From Lentinus brumalis (lineage: Eukaryota; Basidiomycota; Agaricomycetes; Polyporales; Polyporaceae), in assembly GCA_001792895.1 (NCBI GenBank), contig MARA01000049.1:186001-250000 (forward strand): a stretch of DNA of 64,000 bases. Direction: 5' to 3'. The notes under the pieces were generated by a model. The model saw only the letters and a list, made by a program, of their open reading frames with translations. It searched no databases and was not told the origin of the DNA. Position numbers and translations under genes: made by a program. Below are positions 22,947 through 34,934 of the stretch, one piece after another. Within the stretch, counting starts at the first letter, position 1. Every line of letters starts with the position of its first letter.

Positions 22947-25644
22947 CTATGCGACGCTGAAGCGGCTCTTGAGCAGCTGCATGCGCGACATACGCGGCGG
23001 CGGCTTCAGCAGCTCCGTCATGCTCGTCCCCGGCTCCTGCTCTCCGCGAGCGAGGCCGTCTCGGAGTCCGAGTCCGCGGACTGGCGCTTGAAGGGCCCCT
23101 TGAACACCTTGTACTGCGCGAAGGCGAAGATCGGGCTGCGCGGCGGTCGTGTCAGAATGCGCGCACTACGAGAGACTGAACAAGAAGACGCACATGGCAC
23201 CTATGGATGCGCCGAGGATGATCTGGGTCATGATGGTCGGGTTGTATCCCTTGTGCACGATCGCCTGCACCTGATATCAGCGGCAGCACTGTGAGAAGAC
23301 GGAGATACGCACGAGGAAATGTGAGTTGTTGCGGTCGAACAGAAACCGGAGCGCGAAGCTCCAGCCGGACTGCTTCTCCAGCAGGAGGTCGACGCCCAGA
23401 CCGATGAGGAACGTCCCAATCGCCGCGCAGCACGACATCTGCCGGCGCGTCAGCTACGACCAGTGCACGCGCACAGACACACTCACTATACCAGGCCGCT
23501 GCTTAAGGAGCACGAAGGCTACGCCGACCAGCATGAACGGCACGAGGACGATCCAGTTGACGAGGTAGTTCGGGACGAGCAGCCCCGGGCGCAGGAGGAC
23601 GACGCGGACGCCGACAGAGAGCCCGCCGAGCAGCCCGACAACGAGGATGCCCGGAGTCCGCCCGAAGTCGAGCAGCCCGCAGATGAAGCCGACGAGGAAG
23701 CCGCCCATGCTGATAACGGTGAGCACGAGGTCAGAGATGCCGTCCGCACCGACCGTGTTCACGAACGCCGCCCACACTGTAGATTTATGGTCAGCTCTCG
23801 TTGGACAGGAGTGCGAGTAGGAAGGAAAACATGAAAATCAAGGCACTTTCGACCGGCCGAGCGAGCATCCTCTCTGGAGGCAGGCCTGTTGACTCGGAAG
23901 CTCGAGCCGGGCTCACCCAGTGTCGTGTATTTGCCTGCACGGGTCGTCTTCTCCGCCCCGGGTCCCACGCCAGTGTTATCCCTCCGCGAGCACTTACTCT
24001 CCGCCCAGCACACGTGAGCGGCAACACTGAGGATGCGGCGGTGGCTGTAGAGTACCGCAGACCGTTGTCGACCTCGACAATACGCGTATCCGACGGCGGT
24101 GCATCGGGATCCATACCGAGGCCACCAGCGCGCTATGAACACTGTCCCTAGTCAACGATGCGCCCCAATGCCATGTATGACGATGATCGACGACGGCAGG
24201 ACACAGGAGAGGCGCCGTGCCAGAGACAACCACGACTCCCGTTCCGTCGATCCACCGAGGTGAAGTACGTGGCGGGCTTCGGCGACGGCAAGGCCCCAGG
24301 AGAGAGCCTAAGGAGCTCGCGCTCCGTGCTGGGTGTCCAACGAGGAATCGTGCGACAGTGGGCAACGGACTCCTGCGAACACATCTTCTGATCGTCTCTG
24401 GCGTTTCATGCACCGCGATAGGCTCCTGCCGCAACATAGCTCTCGCTGCTGCGCTCGCGGAGCAACGGACGCGAGTGCGCCTGCCTGCTAGCCTATTCTA
24501 TCTCCAGAGCGCTAGCGGGCCGCTTTGGCTCACGTCTGCAACACGACGGGCAATCGCCCGTACCACCCCCAGAACAGGCCCGGAATATCGCCCGAATTGG
24601 TCTCCTGTTCTGGTCCAGAACAGCTTTGGAAATCGGACCGGAACCTTTGTAAGCCGTATAAGTAGCCGGTACTGATGGGTACTTTCGGAGTTACAACTTG
24701 TTGTATCCAGCGCTCCGGTCCTGTCACCAAACTATTCTGGACCGGAACCAGGAATACATACTTACGTATATTCCGGGCCTGTTCTGGGGGGTGGTACGGG
24801 CCAATGCCCGTCGTGCAAGATGCGCCTGGCGTTCCCTTCGGGTGGTCGATGAACCACAAGCGACTCGCGCGACAGTTCCTTCCCGACGGGATGTCCAGAC
24901 AGCCATGCTCCTCCGTGCGTGCCTTACGAGCTCGAGAGCTCGGTTTCGTCTGCCGCACCACCGAACATGCAAGTGAGAAGGTGCGGCAGGTCCTGCAGCC
25001 TGGGGCACCAATGGTGCGTGTTATGAGCTGATATGCACTCAGGGCCGCCGGAGATAGATAGGCAAAACAGTGGGAGTACATTCCACCGGCGAGACTTCAT
25101 TTCCACAGTGGTCTGATTGCGGCCTGAACGGAAAGGCCAGTCGGGGGGACAGAAGCCGCCCCTTCAACCGCCCAGACGGTGACAAACTGGATCGTTGTCA
25201 AGCGTGATCAAACGGCTTGGGTATCGCATGGAGTGTTCGTGGGTCATACGAGATGATGGGACTGTACTCACCGCAGAGTGTGAGGCCGACGCCAATCCCC
25301 AGCCCAGTCGTCACGCGATACAACCGGAAGCCTGCGAGCGCGAGCGGGACACCGGTGACGAAGACGTAGGCGAGCCAGATGATCGCGGGGATGGACAGGT
25401 CGGTGCCTCCGCCGTCCGTGGCAGCACCTTGGGGGATGGGTTGGTTCGTGATCGGGTTGATGACGGAGGAGTTGTCGCCGACGTCGGAGGTGATCACGAC
25501 GGGGGTGACGCGCTTCCAGTGGTGCGCTGCGAGGTCCGGGGCGAGGGGCGAGGCGTGGACATCACTGACGAGGGCGAGGAGGAGGAGGAGACATGGGAGG
25601 ATCGTCAGGAGGTGTGGGATGAGGGTGCGGAAGGACTCCGCCAT
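22947..25644 (-). CDS. TM198-like (DUF4203-type) membrane protein with a giant first intron
   Basis: Predicted multi-pass membrane protein. Exon 1 (25644-25272) starts MAESFRTLIPHLLTILPCLL, a signal peptide, and has a lumenal segment followed by AIIWLAYVFVTGVPLALAGF. Exon 2 starts at 23776 and reads VWAAFVNTVGADGISDLVLT, then GGFLVGFICGLLDFGRTPGI and VVGLLGGLSVGVRVVLLRPG, the glycine-rich helices typical of the TM7S3/TM198-like fold. Later exons give AIGTFLIGLGVDLLLEKQSG and IILGASIGAMCVFLFSLS. The intron between exons 1 and 2 is 1495 bases and contains an inverted-repeat element. Near 23050 the acidic tail must change frame by one base to reach the natural-looking end TELLKPPPRMSRMQLLKSRF; otherwise it stops at 23018. 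The family assignment is from pattern only. Confidence 0.7.
24542..24815. mobile_element. 274-bp MITE-like element with long terminal inverted repeats
   Basis: The ends are CACGACGGGCAATCGCCCGT on the left and, as reverse complement, CACGACGGGCATTGGCCCGT on the right. Similarity between the arms extends about 100 bases inward through CCAGAACAGGCCCGGAATAT, so most of the element is a palindrome. CAA flanks it directly on both sides (24539-24541 and 24816-24818), a likely 3-bp target duplication. Ends starting CAC with a 3-bp duplication resemble CACTA-type elements. There is no coding capacity, so it would depend on a transposase elsewhere. It lies inside the first intron of the TM198-like gene. 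Confidence 0.75.
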
Positions 25645-27460
25645 GAGCAGGGGCGGTCAGCACGACGCGTCGAAAGCCAGGGTGAGATTCTCCAGAGCAG
25701 CGTCGTTCTGCTGCTCGAAGATGGGGAGTTGAGGTGATGGCAGAAGGCTGAGGGTAAAGACAGACGGGGGTAGGATAACGAGTGTGGGTTGTAAGTCGGA
25801 GACCTGCTTGGCGTTGTGCTAGGCTGCGATGAGGAATCGTGTCGTTGCGGACGACTCTCGCAGATCCAGGCCGGGTAAACAGACAGCGAGGAAGACGCGG
25901 CACCGGGCGGCGGGAAGAGGTTACCAGACCGAGCAGGAACGCGAAATGGACTGCAAGGCGCGCCGGCTCGGGAGCGCGAGTTGCGATGGCGACTCCGCAC
26001 AGCTGCATTGCATGATCGTGTTTCCAAGTTTTGGATCTAGATGACGCTCCTGCGAGCCTTGTCTTCTTCGCTCAGCCAGCTCTATCCACAACTCTCAATG
26101 TCGGAAGAACTAGCATGTCGAGTGCCTGCATGCGACTGTAAATTCTGACGAACGTCGCGTCCGCGCTTTCGCAGCACGGCAGACGGACGGGAAGAAGGCC
26201 TCGCTCGGCTCACCGGCAATCGACCCGCATGCATATCTATGCATATGGTCCTCAGGCACCTTCCCAGTCCTCGCGAGTCGCTATTTTTGCCTGCGCGATT
26301 CTGTGGAATACATACGAGTCCGAGGACTCAAGTAGACTCAAGTACTCAAAACTGCACCCGGCATCTGCGCTTCATCTCACATTCTGCAGTACGCATAGTA
26401 AGTACCTATACAGTCTCTTTGCTGCTTGTGAGTACAGGTGTATGTGTTGCTAACAGAATCAGGTTGATAGGCTAACGGTGGAACCCAATCGGTCATCCCG
26501 ATTCCCTTGCAGACGGGGCGATGAGTCTGACGCGGTTCGACAATGGTTCGCTCGCCCCTCGTTCTGGAGAATACACAGAGGCATCACTCGCTAGCAGTGA
26601 CGACACGCAGCCCCGTCTAGTCCCGCCCACCAGAGAGGCCAAGCGGAGGAGCGAAATACTCAAGCCACGGACGGCCTGCTCGAACCTCAGGCCTCTCCGA
26701 GTCTCCAAGGTTATCGTTCGGGCTGTGGTCGTGCTCAGTTTGCCAGTCTGAGCTGCAGCCTGCGCTGGAGTGCATACGGCTCTCCAGGACCGCCGGAGCC
26801 GTTTCAGACATCGAGGCGAGGACCGGGCGTGTGCATTGTGGACGACGAATCAGCAATACCAGCCGAATGTTCCCTGTCCTGGAGCGATGAGCTATGTCAC
26901 AATTGGCGGTCTCCCTTCCCCCATCAGTGCCAACCCGGGAGCTCACAGGTTGAGAATCGTGGCACTCCCCGCCAGGCTTTCCGAGCTGTCTCGATTTTCG
27001 GCGGGAGCCCATCATCACTCGAACGTTGACGGTGGGACTGCACTTAAGCCGCTCGGTTCCAATGCGAGCACGAGTACTAAGGACAGGTAGCTCTCCGGAT
27101 CCGATACTTATTGGCAGCGACGGCGGGCCCTAGGACCTCTGGCGCGGCGGGGTGCAGACGGCCACTGAATGCCCGATTACTTGGGTGGGTGCGGCCTACA
27201 AGGGAGGTCACTCGGCCTTCGAAGCTGATATAGTACTCGGTGATACTATCGTCCTGTACCTGGGCGGGACTACTCAGCCTGGGTGCGAGCGCAGGATCGA
27301 AAGTAAGTAAGTAAGTTAACCCCATGATTGCACCTGTCAAATATGGCATGCTTTTGATGGCTTAGTCATCCTCCAGCTCGGTCTGGCGGCAGAGGCGCCC
27401 TTGCGTTCCTACCAGCGAGTCCGACCACCCCCACTAGTACTGACCATCAATCACCCCACC
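25645..27460. other. Intergenic region
   Basis: This region lies between the divergent TM198-like gene (minus) and the first tandem paralog (plus), so it includes both promoters. No supported gene was found; minus-strand frames at 25562-26027 and 26617-27018 are open but have no recognisable content. A GTAA tandem run occurs near 27300-27318, just before the conserved upstream block at 27335-27370. Confidence 0.45.
27335..27370 (+). promoter_or_regulatory. Upstream block shared by the tandem paralogs, copy 1
   Basis: This block reads GTCAAATATGGCATGC, then TTTTGATGGCTTAGTCATC. An almost identical block precedes the second paralog at 28542-28580. The distance from the end of the block to the ATG is similar in both (about 91 and 79 bases). 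Conservation of noncoding sequence at a fixed position suggests a retained promoter element, or simply that the duplication included the promoter. Confidence 0.5.
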
Positions 27461-28209
27461 ATGAGTAGTGATACTGGGAGCCCGGGCCCCACAGTGCGCG
27501 AGCACGAGACACTGTCCACGGTCCCCTGCGACATCTGGATCGCTGGCTTCGTCATGCAATACGAGCACCTCTACCACCTCTGCGGCGCCCACGGGCTCAC
27601 GAAGGAGGAGATCGACCGGCAGGAGCCACTTCCTGCCGCAAGGAGGATCATGAAGGGCTGGCGCGGCGGCGTCGACCTCATCGAAGTCCGCACCATCTCC
27701 GGCGACGGATCCCGGCACATCGACTTCCTCCTCGTCCTCCTCGTCTCGCCGCAGCTCCGGGGAGAGAAGGCGCCCCTTCACTTGCTCGGATACGACCCGA
27801 AGTATGCGGAGATTTTGCCGACTATCTTCCCGCCGGAATACGTGAGCAGCAACGAGAGGTTGTTCCCCCAGGGCAGGCTGCCTTGGGTCCGGATGCCGTG
27901 GCCGCTGTACCTCTATGGTGCGTCCTGCCGTCTCGTTAAGATGCATCCACTGACGATAAGACAGTTACACCCTGCGTTCTGCGCGAGCTGGACAGGTTCA
28001 CCGCTAATGAACGTGCGCGCGCCCGCAGGATGGCACTGGACGCCGCGCCCGGCGAGACTCCCTCCGGCGCTCCCGATGGAAGCGTGTCTGCGGTGGACGT
28101 CGTTGCTTCCGAGGTGCAGGAGAAATTGAGTGCGACATCGGGCTCAAAGACGCAAAGGGGACAGGAAGACTCGAGAATAGTCCATTCGGGAAAGAGAGCT
28201 CGGACGTAA
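27461..28209 (+). CDS. Tandem paralog A, unknown family
   Basis: Two exons (27461-27917 and 27965-28209) join in phase to give 233 residues. Characteristic segments are CDIWIAGFVMQYEHLYHLCG, EEIDRQEPLPAARRIMKGWR, GGVDLIEVRT and RLPWVRMPWPLYLYG. The downstream neighbour encodes a clear paralog with the same intron position and phase (after YLYG). No known domain is recognised, and there is no signal peptide or membrane segment, so it is probably a soluble intracellular protein. The C-terminal tail is polar and differs from the paralog. Confidence 0.7.
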
Positions 28210-28541
28210 ACGTCGTATGTAGGTAGTGCAGATTGGCGGAAATTTGTCTATGTCATCAACGTACACTCGATTCACTATAGAGGCTACTGACACATGCAGC
28301 TCGTCGCAGGTACGCAAGTATTAGAGCTCCCCTGCCCTCCTTCTCCACTTGGAGACCGCATCGCGATGTTGTACCGCCAGGGAGGGAGCGGGACTTGTGC
28401 AAGCTTCTTCGACGTGTCCAGGTGAGCTTTAGTCTGCGCTTGGTGAAGTTCAGAGAACCCAGACAGCGTGGTGCGAGGCGAAGGCCCAGGGTTGGAGGAG
28501 TATCCAAACTTAACCCATGTCCATGTTCCCGGATCACCCCG

Positions 28542-28580
28542 GTCAAATATGGTATGTTTGATGGACATGGCTTAGTCATC
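28542..28580 (+). promoter_or_regulatory. Upstream block shared by the tandem paralogs, copy 2
   Basis: This block reads GTCAAATATGGTATGTTTGA, then TGGACATGGCTTAGTCATC, and matches the block at 27335-27370 apart from a small insertion. A short upstream reading frame of four codons (ATG at 28648) lies between this block and the main start at 28659. Confidence 0.5.
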
Positions 28581-28658
28581 TCCTCGCAAACGCCAGAGGA
28601 GACTGAAGTCCATTCGTTCGCCCATCCGAGTCATCACCACCACACTAATGGCCTTGCT

Positions 28659-29599
28659 ATGAGTACTGATTCGCAGGAACAGGCATGGTCCAGTGAGGGC
28701 GAGACACCATCTAGAGTATCCTGCACCATCTGGATAGCTGGCTTCCGCATGACCCTCTCCCACCTCTATATGCTCTGTGCCGCACACGGGCTCACGATGG
28801 ACGAGATCAGATGGGAGGAACCTCTTCCTGCAGCAAGCAGAATCATGAAGGGCTGGCGCGGCGGCGTTGACCTCATCGAAATCCGCACCGATGCCAAGGA
28901 CGGATCCCCGCGCATCGAGTTCCTCCTCGTTCTCGTCGTCTCACCGCAGGTTCGGGGACAAAAGCCGCCGCTACACTTACTCAAGTACAAGGCATCTTAC
29001 GCAGACGTTCTGCCTACCATATTCCCTCGGGAAGCTGTTGAGCGCAGCGAGAAGTACTTCCCTGGGGGCAGGCTGCCATGGCTCTGGATGCCATGGCCGC
29101 ACTATCTCTACGGTGCGTAATTCTCGTCTCTCTAGTATGCACTTCCACTGACGACAAAGCAGTTACACCCTGTGTGAGGCGCGCGATGGACAGGTACTAC
29201 GCCATATGGGACGAACATGCACGCGCCCGCCGCGGAGCATCGGACGGCGCCGCTGAAGGGCTTCCCCCCGCCACTCCCCATGCAAGTGCGACTTCCATGG
29301 ACGTCACTCACGAGAAGCAGGGGAGGCTTAGCACAGATTTGGTCTCAGAGAAGGAGCGAGTTTCAGGTGACGATGGCGACGAGTCGGACGGAAGCGTGGC
29401 CTCCCAGTACTGGGACGCGCAGGACTGCACGCCTTTTGAAGATGAAGCGTAAGTGTCTGGCCAGTCATCCCCTGGTTTTCCCACTGATACTCACCTCACC
29501 TCACGCATGCCCAGAAGCGAACTGCAGGAGAGCACATCAACGCCTGATGATAAAACCAGTAGGAACATCGCAGTCCAGGAGCGGTCCTCCGAACAATGA
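28659..29599 (+). CDS. Tandem paralog B, unknown family
   Basis: Paralog of the gene at 27461. Conserved segments include CTIWIAGFRMTLSHLYMLCA, EEPLPAASRIMKGWRGGVDL and RLPWLWMPWPHYLYG, with the first intron at the same place. Exons 28659-29112 and 29163-29448 join in phase. A perfect GTAAGT donor at 29449 and an acceptor at 29514 allow a third exon ending at 29599, which gives a tail ending in VQERSSEQ; without it the protein would stop at 29452. The C-terminal half is acidic and serine-rich. The function is unknown. The pair looks like a recent tandem duplication that has already diverged. Confidence 0.7.
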
Positions 29600-29836
29600 T
29601 ATGTGTTCTTGCAACCGGTCGGCCTCGCGGTGTGCAGTGCTCACGTCCCGGGGGTATGCCAATAAAAATATGATACGCATTATAGTACCTAAAGCCCCGA
29701 GTCTTGACACGAGATCAACAGTGGGTACTTCCCGGCTCACCTGCATCATGATCATACTCCTTCCACTCATAGCCTATGCATATACCGTTGAGTAAGTCTG
29801 TCAATATGACGGAGCAATGACTGTGACGGAAAATGG

Positions 29837-31236
29837 TTACTCACCCGCATCTTCAGATATTATCACAAGTCTGCCAAGGCTCGAAAATGTAGGAAACGAC
29901 TCCGCGACACGGGGTCTTCCGCGCTCCAGCATGCCACCTTGCAGTGAAATTACGACTTTGACGTTCATGGTAATGCCAAGGCGGCCCGAGCCGTCTGTGA
30001 CCCGCTCACATAGCACGTCCTCCACGAGACGCCCGAGGACTTCCAGCAGAGCGATGAAGTCCTGCGTCGCGTATTCAGCCCCAAGCCGCCGCCACCGTCG
30101 GAGGTACAGTCGTCGACGGATCTCCGAGTCAGGGTCGTGTAACCTGGTCGTGGCTTTCCACGACACTAGGGTAGCACGGAGCACTTCACGCTCGCCTTCA
30201 TTCGGCCCCAGTCCGGGCATGAGTTGACACACAAGGTCAGAGAGGTTCGGGATTGAGCCGAGATCGAAGCCCGGCGGCCTGCGCTTGGCTACAGGGTTTC
30301 CTGGAAGGCGAATTCTCGGAGAGTCAAAGATCAGCAGACCCCATGTCAAGCAGTTCTGACTGACCTGGACCCCGCACTCGCTCAGCAGAGGGCGGCGTAT
30401 TGGGAAATTTCAGCCACATGTCTGAGACCGAAGGCCCCAACGCAGCGACCAATGCTTCTCTGCCCTCTTCGCCCATGTCGTAGCACTAGAAATCCAGAAT
30501 GGCACGGTCAGTAAACGTCGAGGACACTCGTCAACCAGAAACGCACCTCAAGAAAGTGCACTTTCGGGAGGAATGCTTTCCGCCGACCACGATCATTCAG
30601 GGTCGCCTTCAACATGCATGGGGGCGGCCTACCGAAGACCTCCCAAGACACGGTATCGCAGTATAGCTCTTGTAAATTCGACAGCGGTTGGAGGACACGG
30701 CCGAAGTCCCCGAAAGAACCCAACCGGATCCTGACGAAGTCGAGCTTGCGAATGAAGTTGAAAGTGGACAGGACTGAGGGGAAGTAGCGGTGAGTCGGTA
30801 CGGCAGGAAGCTCCTTGACATTGGGCGGTAGTGGGTACTCCGCTTTCTCTGCAGGCATGATCTCCTGGAGATACACGTGGGTGAGGTTCGGGAGCCGTAG
30901 ACGGAGGATCGTGGGGAACAGCACAACTGTGCTTGTTGGAATGTGAAGATACCCTCGTAGGGCGAGTCGACGGACAAGTCCGCGGAGACGCGGAGCCTCG
31001 TCCAGCAGGGCTGCGAGTCGATGGAGCGCGTCGGTGTCTCTGACCAAGACGAAATCGAAGAGAACCATCTGTGCGCGCGGTCGCCATGCACGACACACGA
31101 GAGCGCATCTAGAGAGCGTGACCAACGATCCTACGACGAATTGATAGTAGAAGTCGTATACGGCATCAATGACACGCTCGCAGAGCTCTACGGGAAGCCG
31201 CGGCGAAGCTGATGCTTTGCATATGTCTTCTGGCAT
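29837..31236 (-). CDS. F-box-like protein, three exons
   Basis: Second F-box protein of the polypore type, a probable SCF substrate adaptor. The N-terminus reads SPRLPVELCERVIDAVYDFY, followed by TLSRCALVCRAWRPRAQMVL, the F-box core. Leucine-rich segments follow, such as LPNLTHVYLQEIMP and VLQPLSNLQELYCDTVSWEV. Exons 31236-30547, 30485-30365 and 30300-29837 join in phase and give 424 residues. The overall plan (F-box, LRR-like middle, WRRLG-containing C-terminal helices) is close to the F-box gene at 1855 but the two are diverged in sequence. Confidence 0.8.
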
Positions 31237-32740
31237 GGAAATACCAGGGAGGTGCAGTAGTGAACTCGGAGGTCGACCTCGCCGATTGTTGGTGGTGCAC
31301 TCCCTCCTGGGATGCTATAGTGACAGCGGTGGAGAGTACTCTATCGTAATAGAGAACTGGCGGAGTCCAAGGTGTGGGAGGTGAGAGGGCAACCGTACAG
31401 GAGACTGAGGTCCGGAGTATGACAGGGATCGATCCCTATAAGCGGACGCCTGCGGTAGTCGTCCACGAGCAAGGCCAGTCTGAAGATTCCCACCCAGGAC
31501 AGCCTACCGATTCTCAGGGGGGCAGCGGGGCAAGTGACATGAGGGCATGAGAACGACATGGCTCCGCAAGAGATGAGAGGCTTACAGAAATGGAGAAGGC
31601 GCTTTTTCGATGACAGTGAGGCGGTGGGGAGCCTGCGCCCATGTCGTATATGGTTTCATATCGGAGTCCTTCTTGACCGAGTTAGATCAAAGTAGTGCTG
31701 TACTTCTTCCTCCTCCCATGTATCCGAGACCACATTCTAGGCCTGCCTATACCCTCAGTTCATATGATGAAGTTCCTCCTTTGAAAAAAGCATCACTACT
31801 TACTAAACGTATGTTCGAGACCGAGTTCATCGAGCTGTCGCAGGTACGATATTTCGTAAGGGATCAAACTTGCGTGCAGAATGGGGAAGCGCATCTTGAT
31901 AAGTGCTGTCTTCACTGTCTTTCCTCGGTGCGCTGACAATGGTAGTACTGTACTTGGCCTTCTTGCTAGATCCCGCACTCGGAAGACAAGGAACCGAGTC
32001 ATGCGTATGCGGAACTCTATAAGGAAGACTTCGGTGATACGAGGGATTGGAACGCACGTTCGATATCAGTAAGTAGCCCATCCTAGGACGGCAATCCTTC
32101 CGTGGAAGGAGGTGCGCCGACTCCAGCCAGGGCGTTTGATTGGTTCATGTCGATTGTCTCCCGTAGGCAGACGAGTGGGCGAGCCTATTGAATGGGTGAG
32201 GACGGCACCATCTCGATGAACTCACCCGTTCCGGGTCCGCTCCCACTCCATCTCACCGCGAGATCGTCCAACTCTTGTTGACATGCGTCTCTTCGTCTGG
32301 ATCAAGTATGTATTATATGTGTGCGCGCTCGCGTCCCGCTTGTAGATGTAGATCTGCTATCCCTCGTAATGTCATTCATGTCGTCGACCTCCTGGCGCAC
32401 AAGAGGTCATTAGTAACCGTTTCATTCAAAACAGCGTGCAAGTGGCAAACGGAACGCGGCGCTTACAATGCCCTGTGCCAATGGATGCTTGCTAATCCTA
32501 CCCGAGCTATGTAACCTCGGAGTACGTCATACGATCACCCTTCTTCTAGTCTTCAACGCCAACATGGTGAGATCCAACGGTGGGTGGGGCTCAAGTGACG
32601 ATCTGCGACATCCTCCGACTCAAGCTGTTTCAACCAGCAACCCACTTCTCGATAAACGAGGACAGCTTCCGCTTGTCCCTGGAACTCAATTCCGTTTCCT
32701 GCGGAGCACCATCGATGTATGAGCCTCCGCCCACGTTATG
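31237..32740. other. Intergenic region containing one arm of an inverted duplication
   Basis: No gene is supported. Bases 32275-32450 match the reverse complement of 34935-35112 (listed as repeats). Short plus-strand frames here have no recognisable content. Confidence 0.45.
32275..32450 (+). repeat. Inverted duplication flanking the HAUS3-like gene, left copy
   Basis: This copy matches the reverse complement of 34935-35112. Shared blocks include TTGTTGACATGC, a GTATGTAT-ATATGTG-GCGCTCGCGTC stretch, CTCCTGG-GCACAA, GTAACCGTT and AGCGTGCAAGTGG. The match is diverged but colinear over about 175 bases. Confidence 0.6.
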
Positions 32741-34703
32741 TTAAAATGGGATGAGAATCACCTTCTGTAGCCTCGCGGCAGCACTCATCAGCTCATGGGC
32801 CTTGCTGTGCGTCTCCTCCTGCAACGAGACTTGCTCAGCACTCGGTGCGAATGGCGGAGAGGTGTTCACGGGGGAGTTCGCGTATGCAGCAGCCAAGAGC
32901 GGCGCAGTGCTACTCGACCTGTGAACGACTATAATCAGCTCTGTCCGATCAGAGTAGTGATGTTATGACTGACAGCTCTGCGAGACGAGACCGAAGGCCG
33001 GTCGCCCAGTTCTCCTCAGCCTTCCGTGCGGCTGCCGCCCTCACGTCTAGCGAGGCAACCTCAGACTCGACGTCGGAGCGGTTGAGCAGGACGGTGGGCG
33101 TCTCGGTCTCAGAGACTGTCGAATCATACATTAGCTAGACCGTGAAGGCGGCAAGGTGTGAAGACATACGCAAGAGGTCTTTGAGTAGCGCTACCACTTG
33201 AGCTTCTAGGTCTTCTTCGGCGCTCTCGGTCTCCGAGGGCTGAGTCGCTGCGAGTTGCCGGGTACTTTCAACCGCGTCGTTGACGTCCTCCAGCTCCTCA
33301 ATGAGCGCACTGACGACAGCTTCTGTCTCGATCGCGAGTGTCCTTTTGGCGTGTAAGCTGTCGTACGTCTGCTGTAGCAGTGGTATGAGCTCGTCACGCA
33401 TGTAGCTCGTGATCTGTGGATGGGTTGCGTCACTATATGTGGTAATGCAGAATATGTGATTCGACGTACGGTGTCCAGACCCTCCTCCTGCACACGGAGC
33501 AACGCCAGTCGATCTAATTGCCCCGCATGCTCGAGCTCTCCCTTGCAGTCGACGTCCAGATCCGGCAGGTCACCACCAGGGTTCACGGAGTTCGCCTCGA
33601 GGATCCGAGCGATCACCTCGGCGTCCTGCGTCATCTCGATCCTCTCAGCCATCTTCTCCAACTCCTCGACGTATGCGCTGTCCACGATCTTCCGAGTAAC
33701 ATTCCGATCCTTCGTCAATGTCTGCAGCTTGGACTGCACAGCTTCGCCGTCTTGCTGAAGCTCGCTCGCCCTAGGGAGAGAAGCATAGCCTTCGTCCAGG
33801 GTCTGGTAGAGCTGCTTGGTCGTGGCCGCCACAGTGCCGCGCGAGCCGCTGAGGCCCGAAATCTCGGATTTGAGGGCCTCGATACCACCTTCGCCCTCCG
33901 CATTTTGCAATGCCTGCAGCGCAAGGCTCGTCACGCGAGCGACCGTTCCGTCAGACTGCGGTATGTCCGGGTCAGAGGCCAGGAGGTTTGACAGTATTTA
34001 GACCTGGGGCACACCTCGGCTGAAAGGTCGGCCAACCCCACTTGTTGCTCCTGTATTGCGGCATCTGCATCTTGGACTTGCTGTTGCAGGTGATGGATCG
34101 TTTGCTTCATGCCCTTGGCTGCTTGTCTGCTCGGCCCTGATGGTCAGTACATTTCCTCGCTGTCAACACGGAAAGCTCACTTTGAGGCGCTTAGACGGTG
34201 CTTGAGCCGCGCTACGTGTCTGTCCAGTATTTCCGCATCAGCCTCAAGAGTACTGGCGCGCGACCTGTGTGTCATGTTAGCGGACATCATACTAGTGGCG
34301 CAACCGAACACCCTACCTGAGTTGGGACGGACGCTCGTACGAAGGAGCGGCTTGTGAGCGAGTGCCCTCCACTCCACTATCTGGTAGAGCTGCTGCGGTC
34401 AAACTAACGATCATCTGGGACCTACTCTCCATGTGACTTTGTGCAGTTTACTCACGCATTGCGTTCCTCTGGATAGAGCACGATCGGGGATACCGCGGTC
34501 TCCAGCCATTCACCGGTTCCTCGCAGAGCAGCGTCGGTCGAGTTTGAAATTCGCTCTGGAACCTGATCCGCAAGCCACCGCAACAATTGCTGCCCGGCTG
34601 GGATATCCATCGCCCAACGTAGCTCTTCAGGTGTGCATGCGGGTCCTCCCAAATGGGACACGAGCTGTAGGACCCTCGTAGTGGTTTGACGTTGGTCCGC
34701 CAT
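32741..34703 (-). CDS. Coiled-coil protein, possibly HAUS augmin-like subunit 3
   Basis: About eight exons encode a largely coiled-coil protein. The N-terminus reads MADQRQTTTRVLQLVSHLGG, then TPEELRWAMDIPAGQQLLRW, which resembles the N-terminal domain of HAUS3, an augmin subunit that promotes microtubule-dependent microtubule nucleation in the spindle. The body has heptad-rich stretches such as LDRHVARLKHRLSAS, QTIHHLQQQVQDADAAIQEQ and ALIEELEDVNDAVESTRQLA. The C-terminus reads AHELMSAAARLQKVILIPF and stops at 32741. One junction near 34330-34440 cannot be made to keep phase with canonical sites, perhaps because of a missing base. The HAUS3 call is an inference; the coiled-coil nature is seen directly. 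Confidence 0.55.
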
Positions 34704-34934
34704 ACTGTGATAATATACTCAGTAATGGTCACAATCCTGGGCGGGTCTGGTTACCTCAAGGTAGACTGGTAAAAGGTTCTGAGCAAGCCGTTGCTCTGCA
34801 GCTCTGGCGCTGGAACCCAAGGCTCAAGCGGAGCTCGAATCTGCATTCGGAGCTGGCGGATTGTTCCGAACCTAATGGGGTGGTTAAGTAGTCTTTGAGC
34901 CTGCCCCGATTACAGTTCAGTCGGACTCCGACTC

